Shown here piece by piece: positions 34,682 to 45,596 of a stretch of 64,000 nt of DNA. The position numbers and the translations under genes are program-made. The number at the start of each line of letters is the position of its first letter. Within the stretch, counting starts at the first letter, position 1. Below the pieces are notes generated by a model that saw nothing but the letters and a program-made list of their open reading frames with translations, was not told the origin of the DNA and ran no database searches. Where the stretch lies: NCBI RefSeq assembly GCF_002220365.1, contig NZ_MTHB01000076.1, forward strand, positions 55,898 to 119,897, in the 5' to 3' direction. This DNA is from Caballeronia sordidicola. Its GTDB lineage: Bacteria; Pseudomonadota; Gammaproteobacteria; Burkholderiales; Burkholderiaceae.

Positions 34682-36085
34682 ATGAACGCAAGAGTTCTAT
34701 CTTTGACTGACGTGCAAGCGCGCGCTCCGGGCGTCCGGTTCCTGTGCGTCTGCTCGGATGCGGGACGGCGGGCCTGGCTCGAGCGCGCGCTGGGCACGCT
34801 GGGCGCGCTCGAACACGTGCCGTTCGACGCTGTTGCGTTGATGCCGAAGATATCGACACTGGGTGCCACGATGGTGTTCATCGATTTCGCCCGTGCACCG
34901 CTTGAAGCGCCCGAAGCCAGCATTGCAAGCGCAACCGCCATGGCAACCGCGGTGCACGATGCATTCCCGGGCTTGGCCATCGTTGCACTCGGTTCCCTGC
35001 AGCAGTCGGCCAGCGCGATTGCGGCATTGCGCGCCGGCGTACGCGATTTTATCGATGTCGAAGGCGAACCCGAAGAAGCACTTCGTATTGCGAAGCAATT
35101 GATTGAACAGGCTAGCCAGTCCGCGAAGACGGAGCACATCGCGAACCGCCACGGCCATATTACGGTGCTGCTAGGTGCGCGCGTCGGCATGGGTGTGAGC
35201 ACGCTGGCGGCCAACCTGGCGGTGAGGTTACAGAAACGTGGCGCGGCGGCATTGAAGAGCTTCGCGCTGCTCGACCTGGGCATCCCCGCGGCAGACAGTT
35301 CAGTGCTGCTCGACACACAAAGCGAATTCAATTTCGTCGATGCCGTGCGCAACCTGCGCCGCTTCGACCAGACCTTCGTTCATACGGCCTTCGGGCGCCA
35401 TCCCAGCGGCCTGGCGGTGACCACATTGCCACCGGATCTCACGGCGATGCGCGAGGTGTCGTACGCGTCGGCGGTAAATCTGGTGAACCGGCTGCGGACT
35501 TTCTTCGATCACCAGATCGTCGATCTCGGTGGTTTTACGAACCTCGAATTCGTCGCGCAGATGGTGCGCGCCGCGGACAACGTGTGGCTGGTCTGCGATC
35601 CGAACGTGGCGTCAGTCGTCTCCGCCATGGAGTTGCTGGAAGGCATGCGTGTCTACGATGTCGACGCACGCTTGCCCAAGGACCGCGAGGCCGCCGATGC
35701 GCCGCAGAAGCTGCATCTGGTCGTGAACAAGTTCGACCCGACGCTGCAATTTGGCGCGGAGCAAATCGCGGAGCGGCTTGGGCTACCGTTGCTCGCGATA
35801 CTGCCTGCACGCGCACAGGCGCTGGGACGCGCGGTCAACCAGGGGCGCCTGCTGGCGGATATCGCTGAGCGCGATGCTTATGTGCGCGCGTTGGACCCGC
35901 TGGTCGCGCGGCTCGGCGGTCATAAGATGACGGGGGCCGACAGCGTCGCGTCCACATCCGCGCCGTTGCCGGACGGCATGGACGCGGATGCACTGAACCA
36001 TAACAAGGCGGATTCCGCCGACGCGCCGAGCGGCTCAAGGCAATTCCTCAAGCGGCTCTTTCCCACTTTCACCAAGCGGTCATAG
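34682..36085 (+). CDS. cpaE: Pilus assembly ATPase-like protein TadZ/CpaE
   Basis: MinD/ParA-like protein that positions the Tad machine at the cell pole. Start at the ATG 34682 (AGGAG upstream), 467 residues. An atypical receiver-like domain occupies about 1-140, then the MinD-like domain. Its P-loop reads LLGARVGMGVSTLAANLA: the usual Lys of the GKT/S step is replaced by Val, as in several TadZ proteins that bind but scarcely hydrolyse ATP. DHQIVDLGGF resembles the switch II region. The C-terminus ends in a basic tail. Confidence 0.9.
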   Translation: MNARVLSLTDVQARAPGVRFLCVCSDAGRRAWLERALGTLGALEHVPFDAVALMPKISTLGATMVFIDFARAPLEAPEASIASATAMATAVHDAFPGLAIVALGSLQQSASAIAALRAGVRDFIDVEGEPEEALRIAKQLIEQASQSAKTEHIANRHGHITVLLGARVGMGVSTLAANLAVRLQKRGAAALKSFALLDLGIPAADSSVLLDTQSEFNFVDAVRNLRRFDQTFVHTAFGRHPSGLAVTTLPPDLTAMREVSYASAVNLVNRLRTFFDHQIVDLGGFTNLEFVAQMVRAADNVWLVCDPNVASVVSAMELLEGMRVYDVDARLPKDREAADAPQKLHLVVNKFDPTLQFGAEQIAERLGLPLLAILPARAQALGRAVNQGRLLADIAERDAYVRALDPLVARLGGHKMTGADSVASTSAPLPDGMDADALNHNKADSADAPSGSRQFLKRLFPTFTKRS

Positions 36086-36088
36086 ACG

Positions 36089-37469
<1,381 letters not shown>

Positions 37470-37477
<8 letters not shown>

Positions 37478-38474
37478 CGGTATCGGTCTCGTCCTGGTCG
37501 TGGCGCTGCTGTGCGCGGCTGGCGGGCTGCTGCTGTGGCAGCGCGCGCAGGAGAACCGCGAACGCGCGCTGACAGACCGTTTTGTCGACCGGCGCGTGGC
37601 GTCAGTGCAGGGTGCGACATCGGGAAAGGCGCCCGCCCAGAACAGCCAGCGCACGCGTTCTGCCGCTCCCTCCGCTTTGCCGCCGAATGCCATGCAGCGC
37701 GGCGTTCGCGAGAATATGCGACACCTGCAGGCGCGCATGGCTTATGGCTTGGGCAATCTGATGAGCCGCGCGGGCATTTCCAGTGCGCGCACCTTTTTGT
37801 TGGGCACCGGTGCAGTGATCCTGCCGGGAGCGTGCTGGGTCGGCGTACGTACGCATTGGATGGTTGCGCTGTGTTTCGTCGTCGTTGGGGTGTTCTGCGC
37901 GTTTGCATTTCTCTCATGGCGCGCACAAAAACGCTATCAGCGCATCTCGCGCCAGTTGCCCGTATTCCTCGACGGCATCGTGCGGCTCATCACTATTGGC
38001 AACAGTGTGCCCGCCGCGTTCCAGGCCGCGCTGACAACCAGCGACGCGCCATTGCGCGACTGCCTCGACCGGGTCTCGCGGATGTTGCGCTCGGGCATCG
38101 AAATTGATGTGGCGCTCAAGCACGCGGCCTCGGTGTATCGCGTGCGCGAGCTGGAACTGGTCGGGTCGGTGCTGCGCATCTCGGTGAAATACGGCGGCCG
38201 CTCCGACGTGATGCTCGAGCGCATGGCCACCCTGATGCGCGATCTCGAACAGGCCGAGCGCGAACTGATTGCGCTGTCCACCGAGACGCGTTTGTCCGCC
38301 TGGGTGCTCGGGCTGTTGCCAGCGCTGCTGGGCGGCTTCGTGATGATCTCCAACCCGTCGTACTTCCAGGCGATGTGGTCCGATGCATTTGGCCAGCGCC
38401 TCGTGTACGTGGCGTTGGGGCTGCAAGTTCTCGGCGCTTTCCTGCTTTACCGCATGGCGCGCCTGAAGGATTGA
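37470..38474 (+). CDS. tadB: Tad inner-membrane platform protein TadB
   Basis: GspF-superfamily membrane protein of the pilus platform. Start at the ATG 37470, overlapping the cpaF stop; 334 residues. An N-terminal membrane segment, a basic linker, two further helices (about 105-150), the GspF-type cytoplasmic domain (LPVFLDGIVRLITIGNSVPAAFQAAL) and two C-terminal helices are visible. It is paired with tadC, the other platform subunit. Confidence 0.92.
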
Positions 38475-38476
38475 TC

Positions 38477-39487
38477 ATGACCGCTCACACCGTGTTCGCC
38501 CTTGCCCTGCTCGTCGCTGCGCTGGGCTGTGCTTTGTTGGGCGTGCTCGCATTCACGGGCCTCGCGCGCATGCAGCGCAGCGCGCGCACGCTCGACCACG
38601 CGCTCGATCAACGCGCGGCCAGCTCGGCGGCACGTGCGATTGCATCGGGCAAGCAGACGCGCCAGACAATGGACGCGCGGGATGCGGCAGACGCGGGGCG
38701 CGGGCGGCCCAAAGGCGGCCCCCTGTCGCGCTTGGCCGATGTGCTCAGCCGTGTGGCGGTGGGTTGGCTGGACACGCCGTTCGGTGCAATCGTGGTTGCG
38801 CCTGAAGACCGGCGATTGCTGGATCGATGCGGTTTCCTCGATGCCAACGCGCGCGCGCGTTTCTTCGCGGCGCGGATTGGCTGCGCCGCGCTGCTGCTAC
38901 TGCTTGCGCTGGCCTGGTTCAACGGGGAGCCCCGGCTCGCCGTGTGGATGATCGCTGGGCTCGCTCTCGGGTTCATGTTGCCGAAGTGGTTCGTGCGGCG
39001 CCGCGCGAAAGCGCGTCAACGCGCGGTAGCGAGCGAGTTACCGATGTTCGTCGACTTGCTGCGTTTGCTGCAAGGCGTCGGCCTGTCTCTCGATCAAACC
39101 CTGCAAGTGATGATCAACGACTTCGCGACTGTGCTGCCGGTGTTCTCGCAGGAACTGGCGCTGGCGCACCGGCAGTTCACCACCGGACGTACGCGTGAGC
39201 AGTCGCTGAGCCGGCTCGCGACGAGCTATGAAAGCGACGACCTGAATGCCGTGATGCGGCTGGTGGTCCAGGTCGACAAACACGGTGGCGCGGTACAGGA
39301 ACCGCTGCGCCAGTTCGGCGACCGGTTGCGCGAGTCGCGCCGCGCGACGTTGCGTGAACGGACCGGCGCATTGACTGTGAAGATGACCGGCGTGATGGTC
39401 GTGACCTTGCTGCCCGCGCTGTTGATCATGACAGCCGGTCCGGGATTTGTCGCCGTGTTCCATTCGCTGTCCACGATGCATAGATAG
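38477..39487 (+). CDS. tadC: Tad inner-membrane platform protein TadC
   Basis: Second GspF-superfamily subunit, 336 residues from the ATG at 38477, two bases after the tadB stop. It has an N-terminal membrane segment, two central helices (about 130-175), the type II secretion F motif (SELPMFVDLLRLLQGVGLSLDQTL) and a C-terminal helix (MTGVMVVTLLPALLIMTAG). Closely resembles TadB in layout, as expected for the pair. Confidence 0.92.
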   Translation: MTAHTVFALALLVAALGCALLGVLAFTGLARMQRSARTLDHALDQRAASSAARAIASGKQTRQTMDARDAADAGRGRPKGGPLSRLADVLSRVAVGWLDTPFGAIVVAPEDRRLLDRCGFLDANARARFFAARIGCAALLLLLALAWFNGEPRLAVWMIAGLALGFMLPKWFVRRRAKARQRAVASELPMFVDLLRLLQGVGLSLDQTLQVMINDFATVLPVFSQELALAHRQFTTGRTREQSLSRLATSYESDDLNAVMRLVVQVDKHGGAVQEPLRQFGDRLRESRRATLRERTGALTVKMTGVMVVTLLPALLIMTAGPGFVAVFHSLSTMHR

Positions 39488-39516
39488 ACGTTGAAGAGAC
39501 GTTCAAGAGAGTCGCC

Positions 39517-40428
39517 ATGAAATTGATCGCAATCGAGAACCGCTTGTGCACTGTCGTCCTGATGCTTGCCTGTTCCGTTTTCGCAGGCCTGGGCGGCTGC
39601 GCGTCGAAGATGGAAAGTGGTTATGGGGTCGGCATACAGGCGGAGCGCGAAGCCGCGCTTCAGCAATCGCAGCAGAAGCAGGACGCGCCCGATACACCCG
39701 GCATGTATCTCGCTCTGATCGACCGGATGCAGTCGCAGGGGTTGTTCTATGCATCGCTTGCGCATATTGACGCGTACGAAAAGCAGTACGGTCCGACCCC
39801 GGATACCACGCTCCTGCGTGCCGACGCCTTGCGCCAGACTGGCCAGGCTCAAGGCAGCGCCCATGCCTACACGAAATTGCTGAACACGCCGCTGGCGGCG
39901 CGGGGGTATCGCGGTCTCGGTTTGCTGGCTGGAGCGGCAGGGCAATTTGATAAGGCTTCCGAAGCGTTAGATACCGCCACGCGCCTGCAGCCAACCGACG
40001 CTCTCACACTATCGGATCTGGGTTACGCGCGCTTGCGTCTGGGCGATGTGGCGGGCGCTCGGGTACCGCTGATGAAAGCCGCGGAGTTGGCGCAGGACAA
40101 TCCGAAGATTCTCAGCAACGTCGCGCTGTTCCTGCTAGCCGACGGTCAGGCCGCCGCGGCGCAGGGGCTGATCGCCCAGCAGAAATTTTCGCCGGAAGTG
40201 CAGCAGGCGATTCGTGCGGATGCGCAGCGCATTGCGGCGGCTTCGACACAAGCTACGCACGCACGGGCGGCCGAGGTCGCAGCGGCGGCAACCGAGCACG
40301 CGCGCGTTCCTATGGCCCGCGCGCCGGAGACGGTCGATTCTTTGCTCAACGCGCAATTGCCGCTGACCCAGACGATCGATCCATCCGGCGCGATGTCGGG
40401 AAAACAACCGCAACTGGTCGCACGGTGA
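39517..40428 (+). CDS. tadD: Tad pilotin-like TPR lipoprotein TadD
   Basis: 303-residue lipoprotein with signal peptide and lipobox LGGC near residue 28. TPR-like helical repeats occupy about 65-230 (YASLAHIDAYEKQYG, RGLGLLAGAAGQFDKASEALDTA, LSDLGYARLRLGDVAGARVPL, SNVALFLLADGQAAAAQGLI). TadD proteins act as pilotins/assembly factors for the secretin. The last 70 residues are Ala-rich and lack repeats. Position after tadC is canonical. Confidence 0.88.
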   Translation: MKLIAIENRLCTVVLMLACSVFAGLGGCASKMESGYGVGIQAEREAALQQSQQKQDAPDTPGMYLALIDRMQSQGLFYASLAHIDAYEKQYGPTPDTTLLRADALRQTGQAQGSAHAYTKLLNTPLAARGYRGLGLLAGAAGQFDKASEALDTATRLQPTDALTLSDLGYARLRLGDVAGARVPLMKAAELAQDNPKILSNVALFLLADGQAAAAQGLIAQQKFSPEVQQAIRADAQRIAAASTQATHARAAEVAAAATEHARVPMARAPETVDSLLNAQLPLTQTIDPSGAMSGKQPQLVAR

Positions 40429-40439
40429 GGGGAAGAACC

Positions 40440-40868
40440 ATGAATGAATATCGGACGAGGCGAGGGTCGTGCAGGATGATCGCCCTGACTGCGGGATCGG
40501 TCGCCAGGGTGTGCTCGGTGGCGATTACCACCAGCGCGGCGGCGCAGACGCAGACACCGTTGACGTCGCAGGAATCGTCGGCAGCGGTAGAGATTCAGCA
40601 GCAGGCACACGCACAGGCACAACCGGCGGTTCCGGTAAAAACCGTTGCTGTGACCCATCATGCGACGCTGATTGGCGATGCCACACTATCCATGCTCGAG
40701 TTACAGCGAAGCGGCCAGTTGGCGGCACCGGCACAGCCGATGCTGGGTGCGGAAGCGAGTGCTGCGTACGCGCGTTACCTGAAGTCCTTCGACCATCCGA
40801 TTCCGGAACATCTGGATTCGTCGGTGGGCACGGTCGGCGGCGCGATAGGCGGCGCAACGTCGAACTGA
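40440..40868 (+). CDS. DUF3613 periplasmic protein of the Tad locus
   Basis: 142 residues from the ATG at 40440, 11 bp after tadD. An N-terminal hydrophobic stretch ending in SAAAQ looks like a signal peptide with a weak core. The C-terminal half has the DUF3613 pattern GDATLSMLELQRSG-QLAAPAQPMLG, YARYLKSFDHPIPEHL. This family is found inside Burkholderia-type tad clusters; its role is unknown. It ends one base before tadG. Confidence 0.8.
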   Translation: MNEYRTRRGSCRMIALTAGSVARVCSVAITTSAAAQTQTPLTSQESSAAVEIQQQAHAQAQPAVPVKTVAVTHHATLIGDATLSMLELQRSGQLAAPAQPMLGAEASAAYARYLKSFDHPIPEHLDSSVGTVGGAIGGATSN

Positions 40869-40869
40869 T

Positions 40870-42627
40870 ATGAAACGCTTTCCGACATCGCCTGGCAGAC
40901 AGACACCGCGCGGCCCCAAACGGCAGCGCGGCGTGGCGAGCATGTTGGCGGCTTTCTGGCTGCTGGTGGCGGTCGTGGCACTAGGTGCTATCGATGTAGG
41001 TAGTGTGTTTTATCAACGACGCGTCTTGCAGAGCGTGGCGGACATGGCGGCGAACGCGGGCGCGCAGGTGGTCGACAACGCCTGCTCGCGCGCCCCGACT
41101 ACCGCGCTCGGCAGCGCGGGCGCGAATGGCTTTAACGCGTCGGCGTCAGGCAACTCGATTACCACGACCTGCGGGCGCTGGGACCCGACGCTTTATGCGG
41201 GGCCGAACTACTATGCAGCGAACGCTACGCCCAGCAACGCAGTGCAGGTGACCGTGTCGAAGCAAGTGCCTTATTTCTTCCTGGGAGCAGGGCAGCTAGT
41301 CAGTGCAACCGGGCTCGCGCAAGCCGTCAACGTGGGGGCATTCACGATCGGCACGACGACGGCAAACGTTGATCCGACGGTCATTACAGGTCTGCTGAAC
41401 GCCTTGCTCGGGACGAATATCAACACGGCGCAGATATCGGCGTTAGGTTACGCGGGGCTGGCGCAATCGCGTATCAAGATCGGGGACCTTGTGACGGCAG
41501 CGGGTGTGGGCACAGTGAGCCAATTGCTCGCGATGAACGTAACCGCGGCGCAATTCGTCAATCTCATGGTCACCGCGTTGCAGAATACCCGGGTTGCCAA
41601 TGCGAATCTGTCCCTCGCACTTGGTGCGCTGCAGGCTTTCGCGAGCGCGAATATTCCCAGCTCGCAGACCTTTCCCATAGGCGCGGTGAATGGCGCAACG
41701 GGCCTGCTGCAAGTCAGCCTCGCCGATACGCAGTCCGCGCTCACTGCAACCATCAGCCCGCTGGACGCGTTGTTCGTCGCGGCCGACATCGCACAGGCGG
41801 GGAAGTCTGCTGTAAATGTGTCGACGGGTCTGAACCTTGGAGTGGCGACGGCGACATTGCAGGTCCAAGTTATCCAGCCTCCGGTGCTGGCGATAGGCGA
41901 GGCCGGGCAGACGCCGGCAGGCGCGTGGCGCACGAGTGCCACGACAGCACAGGTGCGGGCGTTTCTCAAGGTGACGCTCGGAGGGTTGCCGGGGCTGCAG
42001 TTGGGGCTGTTGGGGCTTCTTTCGCCACCGATAGTGATCTTGCCAATCAACGTCTATGTGGGAACCGGCACTGCGTGGCTTGTTTCCACGCAGTGCCTCT
42101 CGACTCAGTCAGCAAGCAACTCGGTGGTGGGCGTTCAGACCGGCATCGCGAATGTCTGCATAGGCGAAACGCCGACCAACCTATCGGCGACGGCCCCTTA
42201 CAGTTGCTCGCCGGCGAAGCTTGTCAATGTGGCAAACATTGTCACGATCACGATGGCCACATCGCTTCCCGCCGTCGTCAAAAGTGCCTCTTCTCTGACT
42301 TTTGATGGCATTGTTGGTAATACTGATGATTATCAGACGACGAACTCGAACCAGGTGGGTGGCGTGTTGTACAACGCGACGTCGAGTTTCGCTACGCAGC
42401 TGTCCGCGGGGAACGGGCTGACCTTGAACGTACTCGGGGCATCGCTTCCCATTAGCTCGCCCGTTGGCCAGGCGCTACTGAGTTTCGTCCTGCCTCTCCT
42501 GACTCCTGTATTTAATGCACTGGACACGGTCCTTATGCCTGTTCTGCAACTGCTCGGTGCACAGATCGGGGTGAGCACCGTGCATGACCTGTCGCTGGCA
42601 TGTGGCCAGTCACAGCTTCAATATTGA
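40870..42627 (+). CDS. tadG: TadG-like secreted/pilus-associated protein
   Basis: 585-residue protein with the TadG N-terminal motif KRQRGVASMLAAFWLLVAVVALGAIDVGSVFYQRRVLQSVADMA: a prepilin-like Gly followed by a membrane helix, then the DUF2134-type helix rich in Ala. It lacks a clear VWA MIDAS motif. The large periplasmic part is Ala/Thr/Val/Leu-rich with few charged residues. It is the last structural gene of the locus and directly precedes the sigma-54 activator. Confidence 0.85.
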   Translation: MKRFPTSPGRQTPRGPKRQRGVASMLAAFWLLVAVVALGAIDVGSVFYQRRVLQSVADMAANAGAQVVDNACSRAPTTALGSAGANGFNASASGNSITTTCGRWDPTLYAGPNYYAANATPSNAVQVTVSKQVPYFFLGAGQLVSATGLAQAVNVGAFTIGTTTANVDPTVITGLLNALLGTNINTAQISALGYAGLAQSRIKIGDLVTAAGVGTVSQLLAMNVTAAQFVNLMVTALQNTRVANANLSLALGALQAFASANIPSSQTFPIGAVNGATGLLQVSLADTQSALTATISPLDALFVAADIAQAGKSAVNVSTGLNLGVATATLQVQVIQPPVLAIGEAGQTPAGAWRTSATTAQVRAFLKVTLGGLPGLQLGLLGLLSPPIVILPINVYVGTGTAWLVSTQCLSTQSASNSVVGVQTGIANVCIGETPTNLSATAPYSCSPAKLVNVANIVTITMATSLPAVVKSASSLTFDGIVGNTDDYQTTNSNQVGGVLYNATSSFATQLSAGNGLTLNVLGASLPISSPVGQALLSFVLPLLTPVFNALDTVLMPVLQLLGAQIGVSTVHDLSLACGQSQLQY

Positions 42628-42667
42628 TTGCATGACTGAACCGAAGGCCAACCGGCGCCGTTAACAA

Positions 42668-42705
42668 TGTAACGAATGCACGTAACGCACCTAACGCACG
42701 TAACG
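42668..42705 (+). promoter_or_regulatory. CGTAACG-type repeats before the sigma-54 activator gene
   Basis: The 10-bp direct repeat GCACGTAACG occurs at 42678-42687 and 42696-42705, 18 bp apart. Two one-mismatch heptamers, TGTAACG (42668) and CCTAACG (42690), stand between and before. The same heptamer clusters at 29770-29822. Binding by the activator itself is inference. Confidence 0.55.
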
Positions 42706-42771
42706 AACGCAACCAATAAACACACGCAACCGGCTGCCAAGCCAACAGATGCAACCCATGAGACTCGATCA

Positions 42772-44163
42772 ATGAGACCAGCGACAAAAATCGATGACCT
42801 CGACATATACGTGTGGGAAGGCAAGGCCGATATCGTCGAGCAGGTGGTGCGCTGCATGTCGAGTTTCGAAGTCGATGTGATCCGCGCCGACGGCATGTCG
42901 ATAGCCGCGGGCCAGGATGCGCAACGCCAGGCAATCGCGATCGTGAGTGTGAGCGTGATAGACACGGGCGCCTTCGCGTTGCGCGATTGGGAAGCGCATC
43001 GCGGCATGCCGGTGATCTGGGTGGGTGCGGCGCCGCGTGAGCGCGACACCAGCGTTTTCCCCACTGATTATTCGCACATCCTGCCGCTCGATTTCACCGG
43101 CGCCGAGTTGCGCCGGATGGTGGCGAAGCTTGCGCAGCAACTGCGTGCGCATGGGGAGCAAGCGCAGGAATCGAGCGCCCTGATCGCGAATGCGGAGTGC
43201 ATGCAGGCATTGCTGCACGAAGTGCAGACCTTCGCTGATTGCGATACCAGTGTGCTCGTGCATGGCGAAACCGGTGTGGGCAAGGAACGTATTGCGCAGA
43301 TGCTGCACGAGCAACACAAGCGTTTTTCCGAGGGGCCGTTCGTGCCGGTCAACTGCGGCGCGATTCCTGATGGCTTGTTCGAATCGCTGTTCTTCGGTCA
43401 CGCGAAAGGCTCGTTCACCGGCGCCGTGATCGCGCACAAAGGCTACTTCGAGCAGGCCGACGGCGGCACGCTGTTTCTCGATGAAATCGGCGATATGCCG
43501 CTCTATCAGCAGGTCAAGTTATTGCGCGTGCTGGAGGACAGTGCGGTCACGCGGATTGGTTCGCCCACGCCGGTCAAGGTGGATTTCCGGCTGGTCGCGG
43601 CGACTCACAAGAGCCTGCCGCAACTGGTGAAGGACGGTGAATTCCGCGCGGATCTTTACTATCGGCTGGCGGTGATCGAGTTGAAAATTCCGTCGCTGGA
43701 GGAACGCGGGGCGATTGACAAGATTGCGTTGTTCAAGTCGTTCATCGCGCAGGTGGTGGGGCAGGAAAAGCTCGCGACCTTACCCGAGTTGCCGTACTGG
43801 CTGGCCGATGCTGTCGCTGACAGTTATTTCCCCGGCAACGTCCGCGAGTTGCGCAATCTGGCGGAGCGCATAGGCGTGACCGTGCGGCAAGTAGGATCGT
43901 GGGACACCGCTCGGTTGCAGCGGCTGCTCGCGCTTGCCCGCACCTCGCAGCCAGTCCCGCCTGAGCTGAGCGCCGAAGTGCTGGTTGATCGCAGCAAGTG
44001 GGACATGAACGAGCGTAACCGTGTGCTGGCCGCGTTGGAAGCGAACGGCTGGCGGCGCCAGGACACGGCGAGTCACCTGGGCATTAGCCGCAAGGTGCTG
44101 TGGGAAAAAATGCGCAAGTTCCAGATCTTCGACGAAGAGCCTGAAACGCGCGTCGTGGGTTGA
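42772..44163 (+). CDS. Sigma-54-dependent Fis-family transcriptional activator
   Basis: Start at ATG 42772 (463 residues); ATG 42676 is possible but lies inside the repeat array. The N-terminal domain (about 1-125) resembles a receiver fold without the acidic phosphorylation pocket. The AAA+ domain has Walker A GETGVGKE (165-172), a GSFTGA loop (213-218; GAFTGA is usual) that contacts sigma-54, Walker [14 protein letters not shown] and an Arg-finger region [11 protein letters not shown]. The C-terminus is a Fis helix-turn-helix ([19 protein letters not shown]). As the last gene of the tad locus it probably regulates it, and possibly the sigma-54 promoter at 29627. Confidence 0.93.
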   Translation: MRPATKIDDLDIYVWEGKADIVEQVVRCMSSFEVDVIRADGMSIAAGQDAQRQAIAIVSVSVIDTGAFALRDWEAHRGMPVIWVGAAPRERDTSVFPTDYSHILPLDFTGAELRRMVAKLAQQLRAHGEQAQESSALIANAECMQALLHEVQTFADCDTSVLVHGETGVGKERIAQMLHEQHKRFSEGPFVPVNCGAIPDGLFESLFFGHAKGSFTGAVIAHKGYFEQADGGTLFLDEIGDMPLYQQVKLLRVLEDSAVTRIGSPTPVKVDFRLVAATHKSLPQLVKDGEFRADLYYRLAVIELKIPSLEERGAIDKIALFKSFIAQVVGQEKLATLPELPYWLADAVADSYFPGNVRELRNLAERIGVTVRQVGSWDTARLQRLLALARTSQPVPPELSAEVLVDRSKWDMNERNRVLAALEANGWRRQDTASHLGISRKVLWEKMRKFQIFDEEPETRVVG

Positions 44164-44232
44164 GACGTTGTAGGCGGCAGTGTTGAATCCAACGCGCCCA
44201 ATGCTTTCGCCGCTGTCCGCTTGGTCTGACTT

Positions 44233-45036
44233 CTACGCCAGTGCCTTCGTCAACACAGCGAATGTGCGTTCGTCGGTGCGTTCGAATTGCAGCGGTGTCA
44301 CCGACACGCGTCCCGATGCGACCACCGATGTCTCGCTGTCGGCCGCGTTCTCACGCGGTCCGCGCTGAAAACGCAGCCAGTGATATTGCAGGCCACGCGG
44401 ATCGGTTTGCGGCAGGACGTCTATACCTTCCACCAGTCCCACACCCTGGCGAGTCGGGGTGAGCGGGCCTGCCAGCGCGGCGTCTATATCCGGAAAATTC
44501 ACGTTGAAGCAGGTCGGCGCATCATGCTCGATGGCAAGCAGTGAGCGGATCACACCGGGCGCGAGTGCGCGCGCGGTATCCCAGCGCACGTTGTCGCGGT
44601 CACTGAAGGTCTGGCTCAATGCAATGGATGGCAAGCCGAGCAGCAAGCCCGTCATGGCCGCGCCGACCGTGCCGGAAAACATGGTTTCCACACCCAGGTT
44701 GCCGCCGCGGTTGATGCCCGACAGCACTAGCGTGGGCGGGGCGTCCTGCATCAGATGCCGCACGGCCATCACCACGCAATCACCCGGGGTGCCAAGCACG
44801 CCGAAGCGGCGCTTGCCATGTTCGCTCACGCGCAGCGGCGAATGCAGGCTGATGGAATGCGACGTGCCGCTTTGGTCGTGCTCCGGGGCGACGATCCACA
44901 CTTCGTCCGCGAGTTCGTTGGCCACCGCTTCGAGGACGGCAAGCCCGGGCGCGTCGATACCATCGTCGTTGGTCAGCAGAACGCGTGCAAGTCTGGGCCG
45001 GGGACCAGGCATTGAAGCGGGTAGTGCAGTTGGCAT
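44233..45036 (-). CDS. surE: SurE-family 5'-nucleotidase/phosphatase
   Basis: Metal-dependent nucleotidase, 267 residues, with the metal ligands Asp24/Asp25 in LLTNDDGIDAPGL, the SGTSHSIS motif, and Asn in LSGINRGGNLG. A Ser/Thr-rich C-terminal part (SVTPLQFERTDERTF) is as in the family. AGGAG stands seven bases before the ATG. The canonical beta-proteobacterial surE lies next to pcm/nlpD/rpoS; none of those is here, so this is probably an additional paralogue with its own substrate. Confidence 0.88.
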   Translation of the reverse strand: MPTALPASMPGPRPRLARVLLTNDDGIDAPGLAVLEAVANELADEVWIVAPEHDQSGTSHSISLHSPLRVSEHGKRRFGVLGTPGDCVVMAVRHLMQDAPPTLVLSGINRGGNLGVETMFSGTVGAAMTGLLLGLPSIALSQTFSDRDNVRWDTARALAPGVIRSLLAIEHDAPTCFNVNFPDIDAALAGPLTPTRQGVGLVEGIDVLPQTDPRGLQYHWLRFQRGPRENAADSETSVVASGRVSVTPLQFERTDERTFAVLTKALA

Positions 45037-45160
45037 TGCAAATCTCCTGTCGATTGAAGGAAAGCGTCACTCAATCGATTATTCCAGAGATCGCGATGCG
45101 GGGTGGAGCGTGAACCGGCAGCGTGAACGGGTCTGTTCGTGAATAGCGGCCTGGCCGGAT

Positions 45161-45400
45161 TTACTTGATACCGAGCCCACGCAGCACGGCATTGCCGTCG
45201 TCGGTCAGGCGGAACTTGGACTCGCCCGGGGTCGGGGTCACCATCTCCACGTAGCCGTATTCGCTCAGCGAGGCAACGTCGGGGGGCGCGGCCATCACGT
45301 CGATCGGCGCGTGCAGCAGCAACAGCAGCGTGGCGATTTCATGGTGGCTGAGTAATCGTTTGATGGCCCGCACAGGAGCCGATGCGTTGCGGAGGTTCAT
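45161..45400 (-). CDS. Small conserved-looking hypothetical protein
   Basis: 79 residues, GGAG six bases before the ATG. The sequence has a helical N-terminal half (SHHEIATLLLLLHAPIDVMA) and a C-terminal half (YVEMVTPTPGESKFRLTDDGNAVLRGLG) that resembles the wing and last helix of a winged-helix domain, but is too short to be sure. No signal peptide. I do not recognise the family. It lies between surE and the DUF1571 gene on the same strand. Confidence 0.6.
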   Translation of the reverse strand: MNLRNASAPVRAIKRLLSHHEIATLLLLLHAPIDVMAAPPDVASLSEYGYVEMVTPTPGESKFRLTDDGNAVLRGLGIK

Positions 45401-45596
45401 GACGAACTCCTTTCGTTAATGCTTTGTCTTTGTGTCGTGCAGCGCGTCGATCGCACCCTACAGCGGCGCGTGAAGTTTCGATAAAGTTGGGCAAGGGTAT
45501 CGATCAACTCTTAGGCGAAACTTAAAACAGACCAAATGCCACGCGTGCGCCTGCTATGGAGACGATTGGCGAGGCTAAAAATTGTGATTGATGAGA

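Noticed and set aside
34549..34710. 53-codon frame between cpaC and cpaE
   Set aside because: No lipoprotein or signal sequence (some tad loci have a small lipoprotein here) and it overlaps the cpaE start in another frame.
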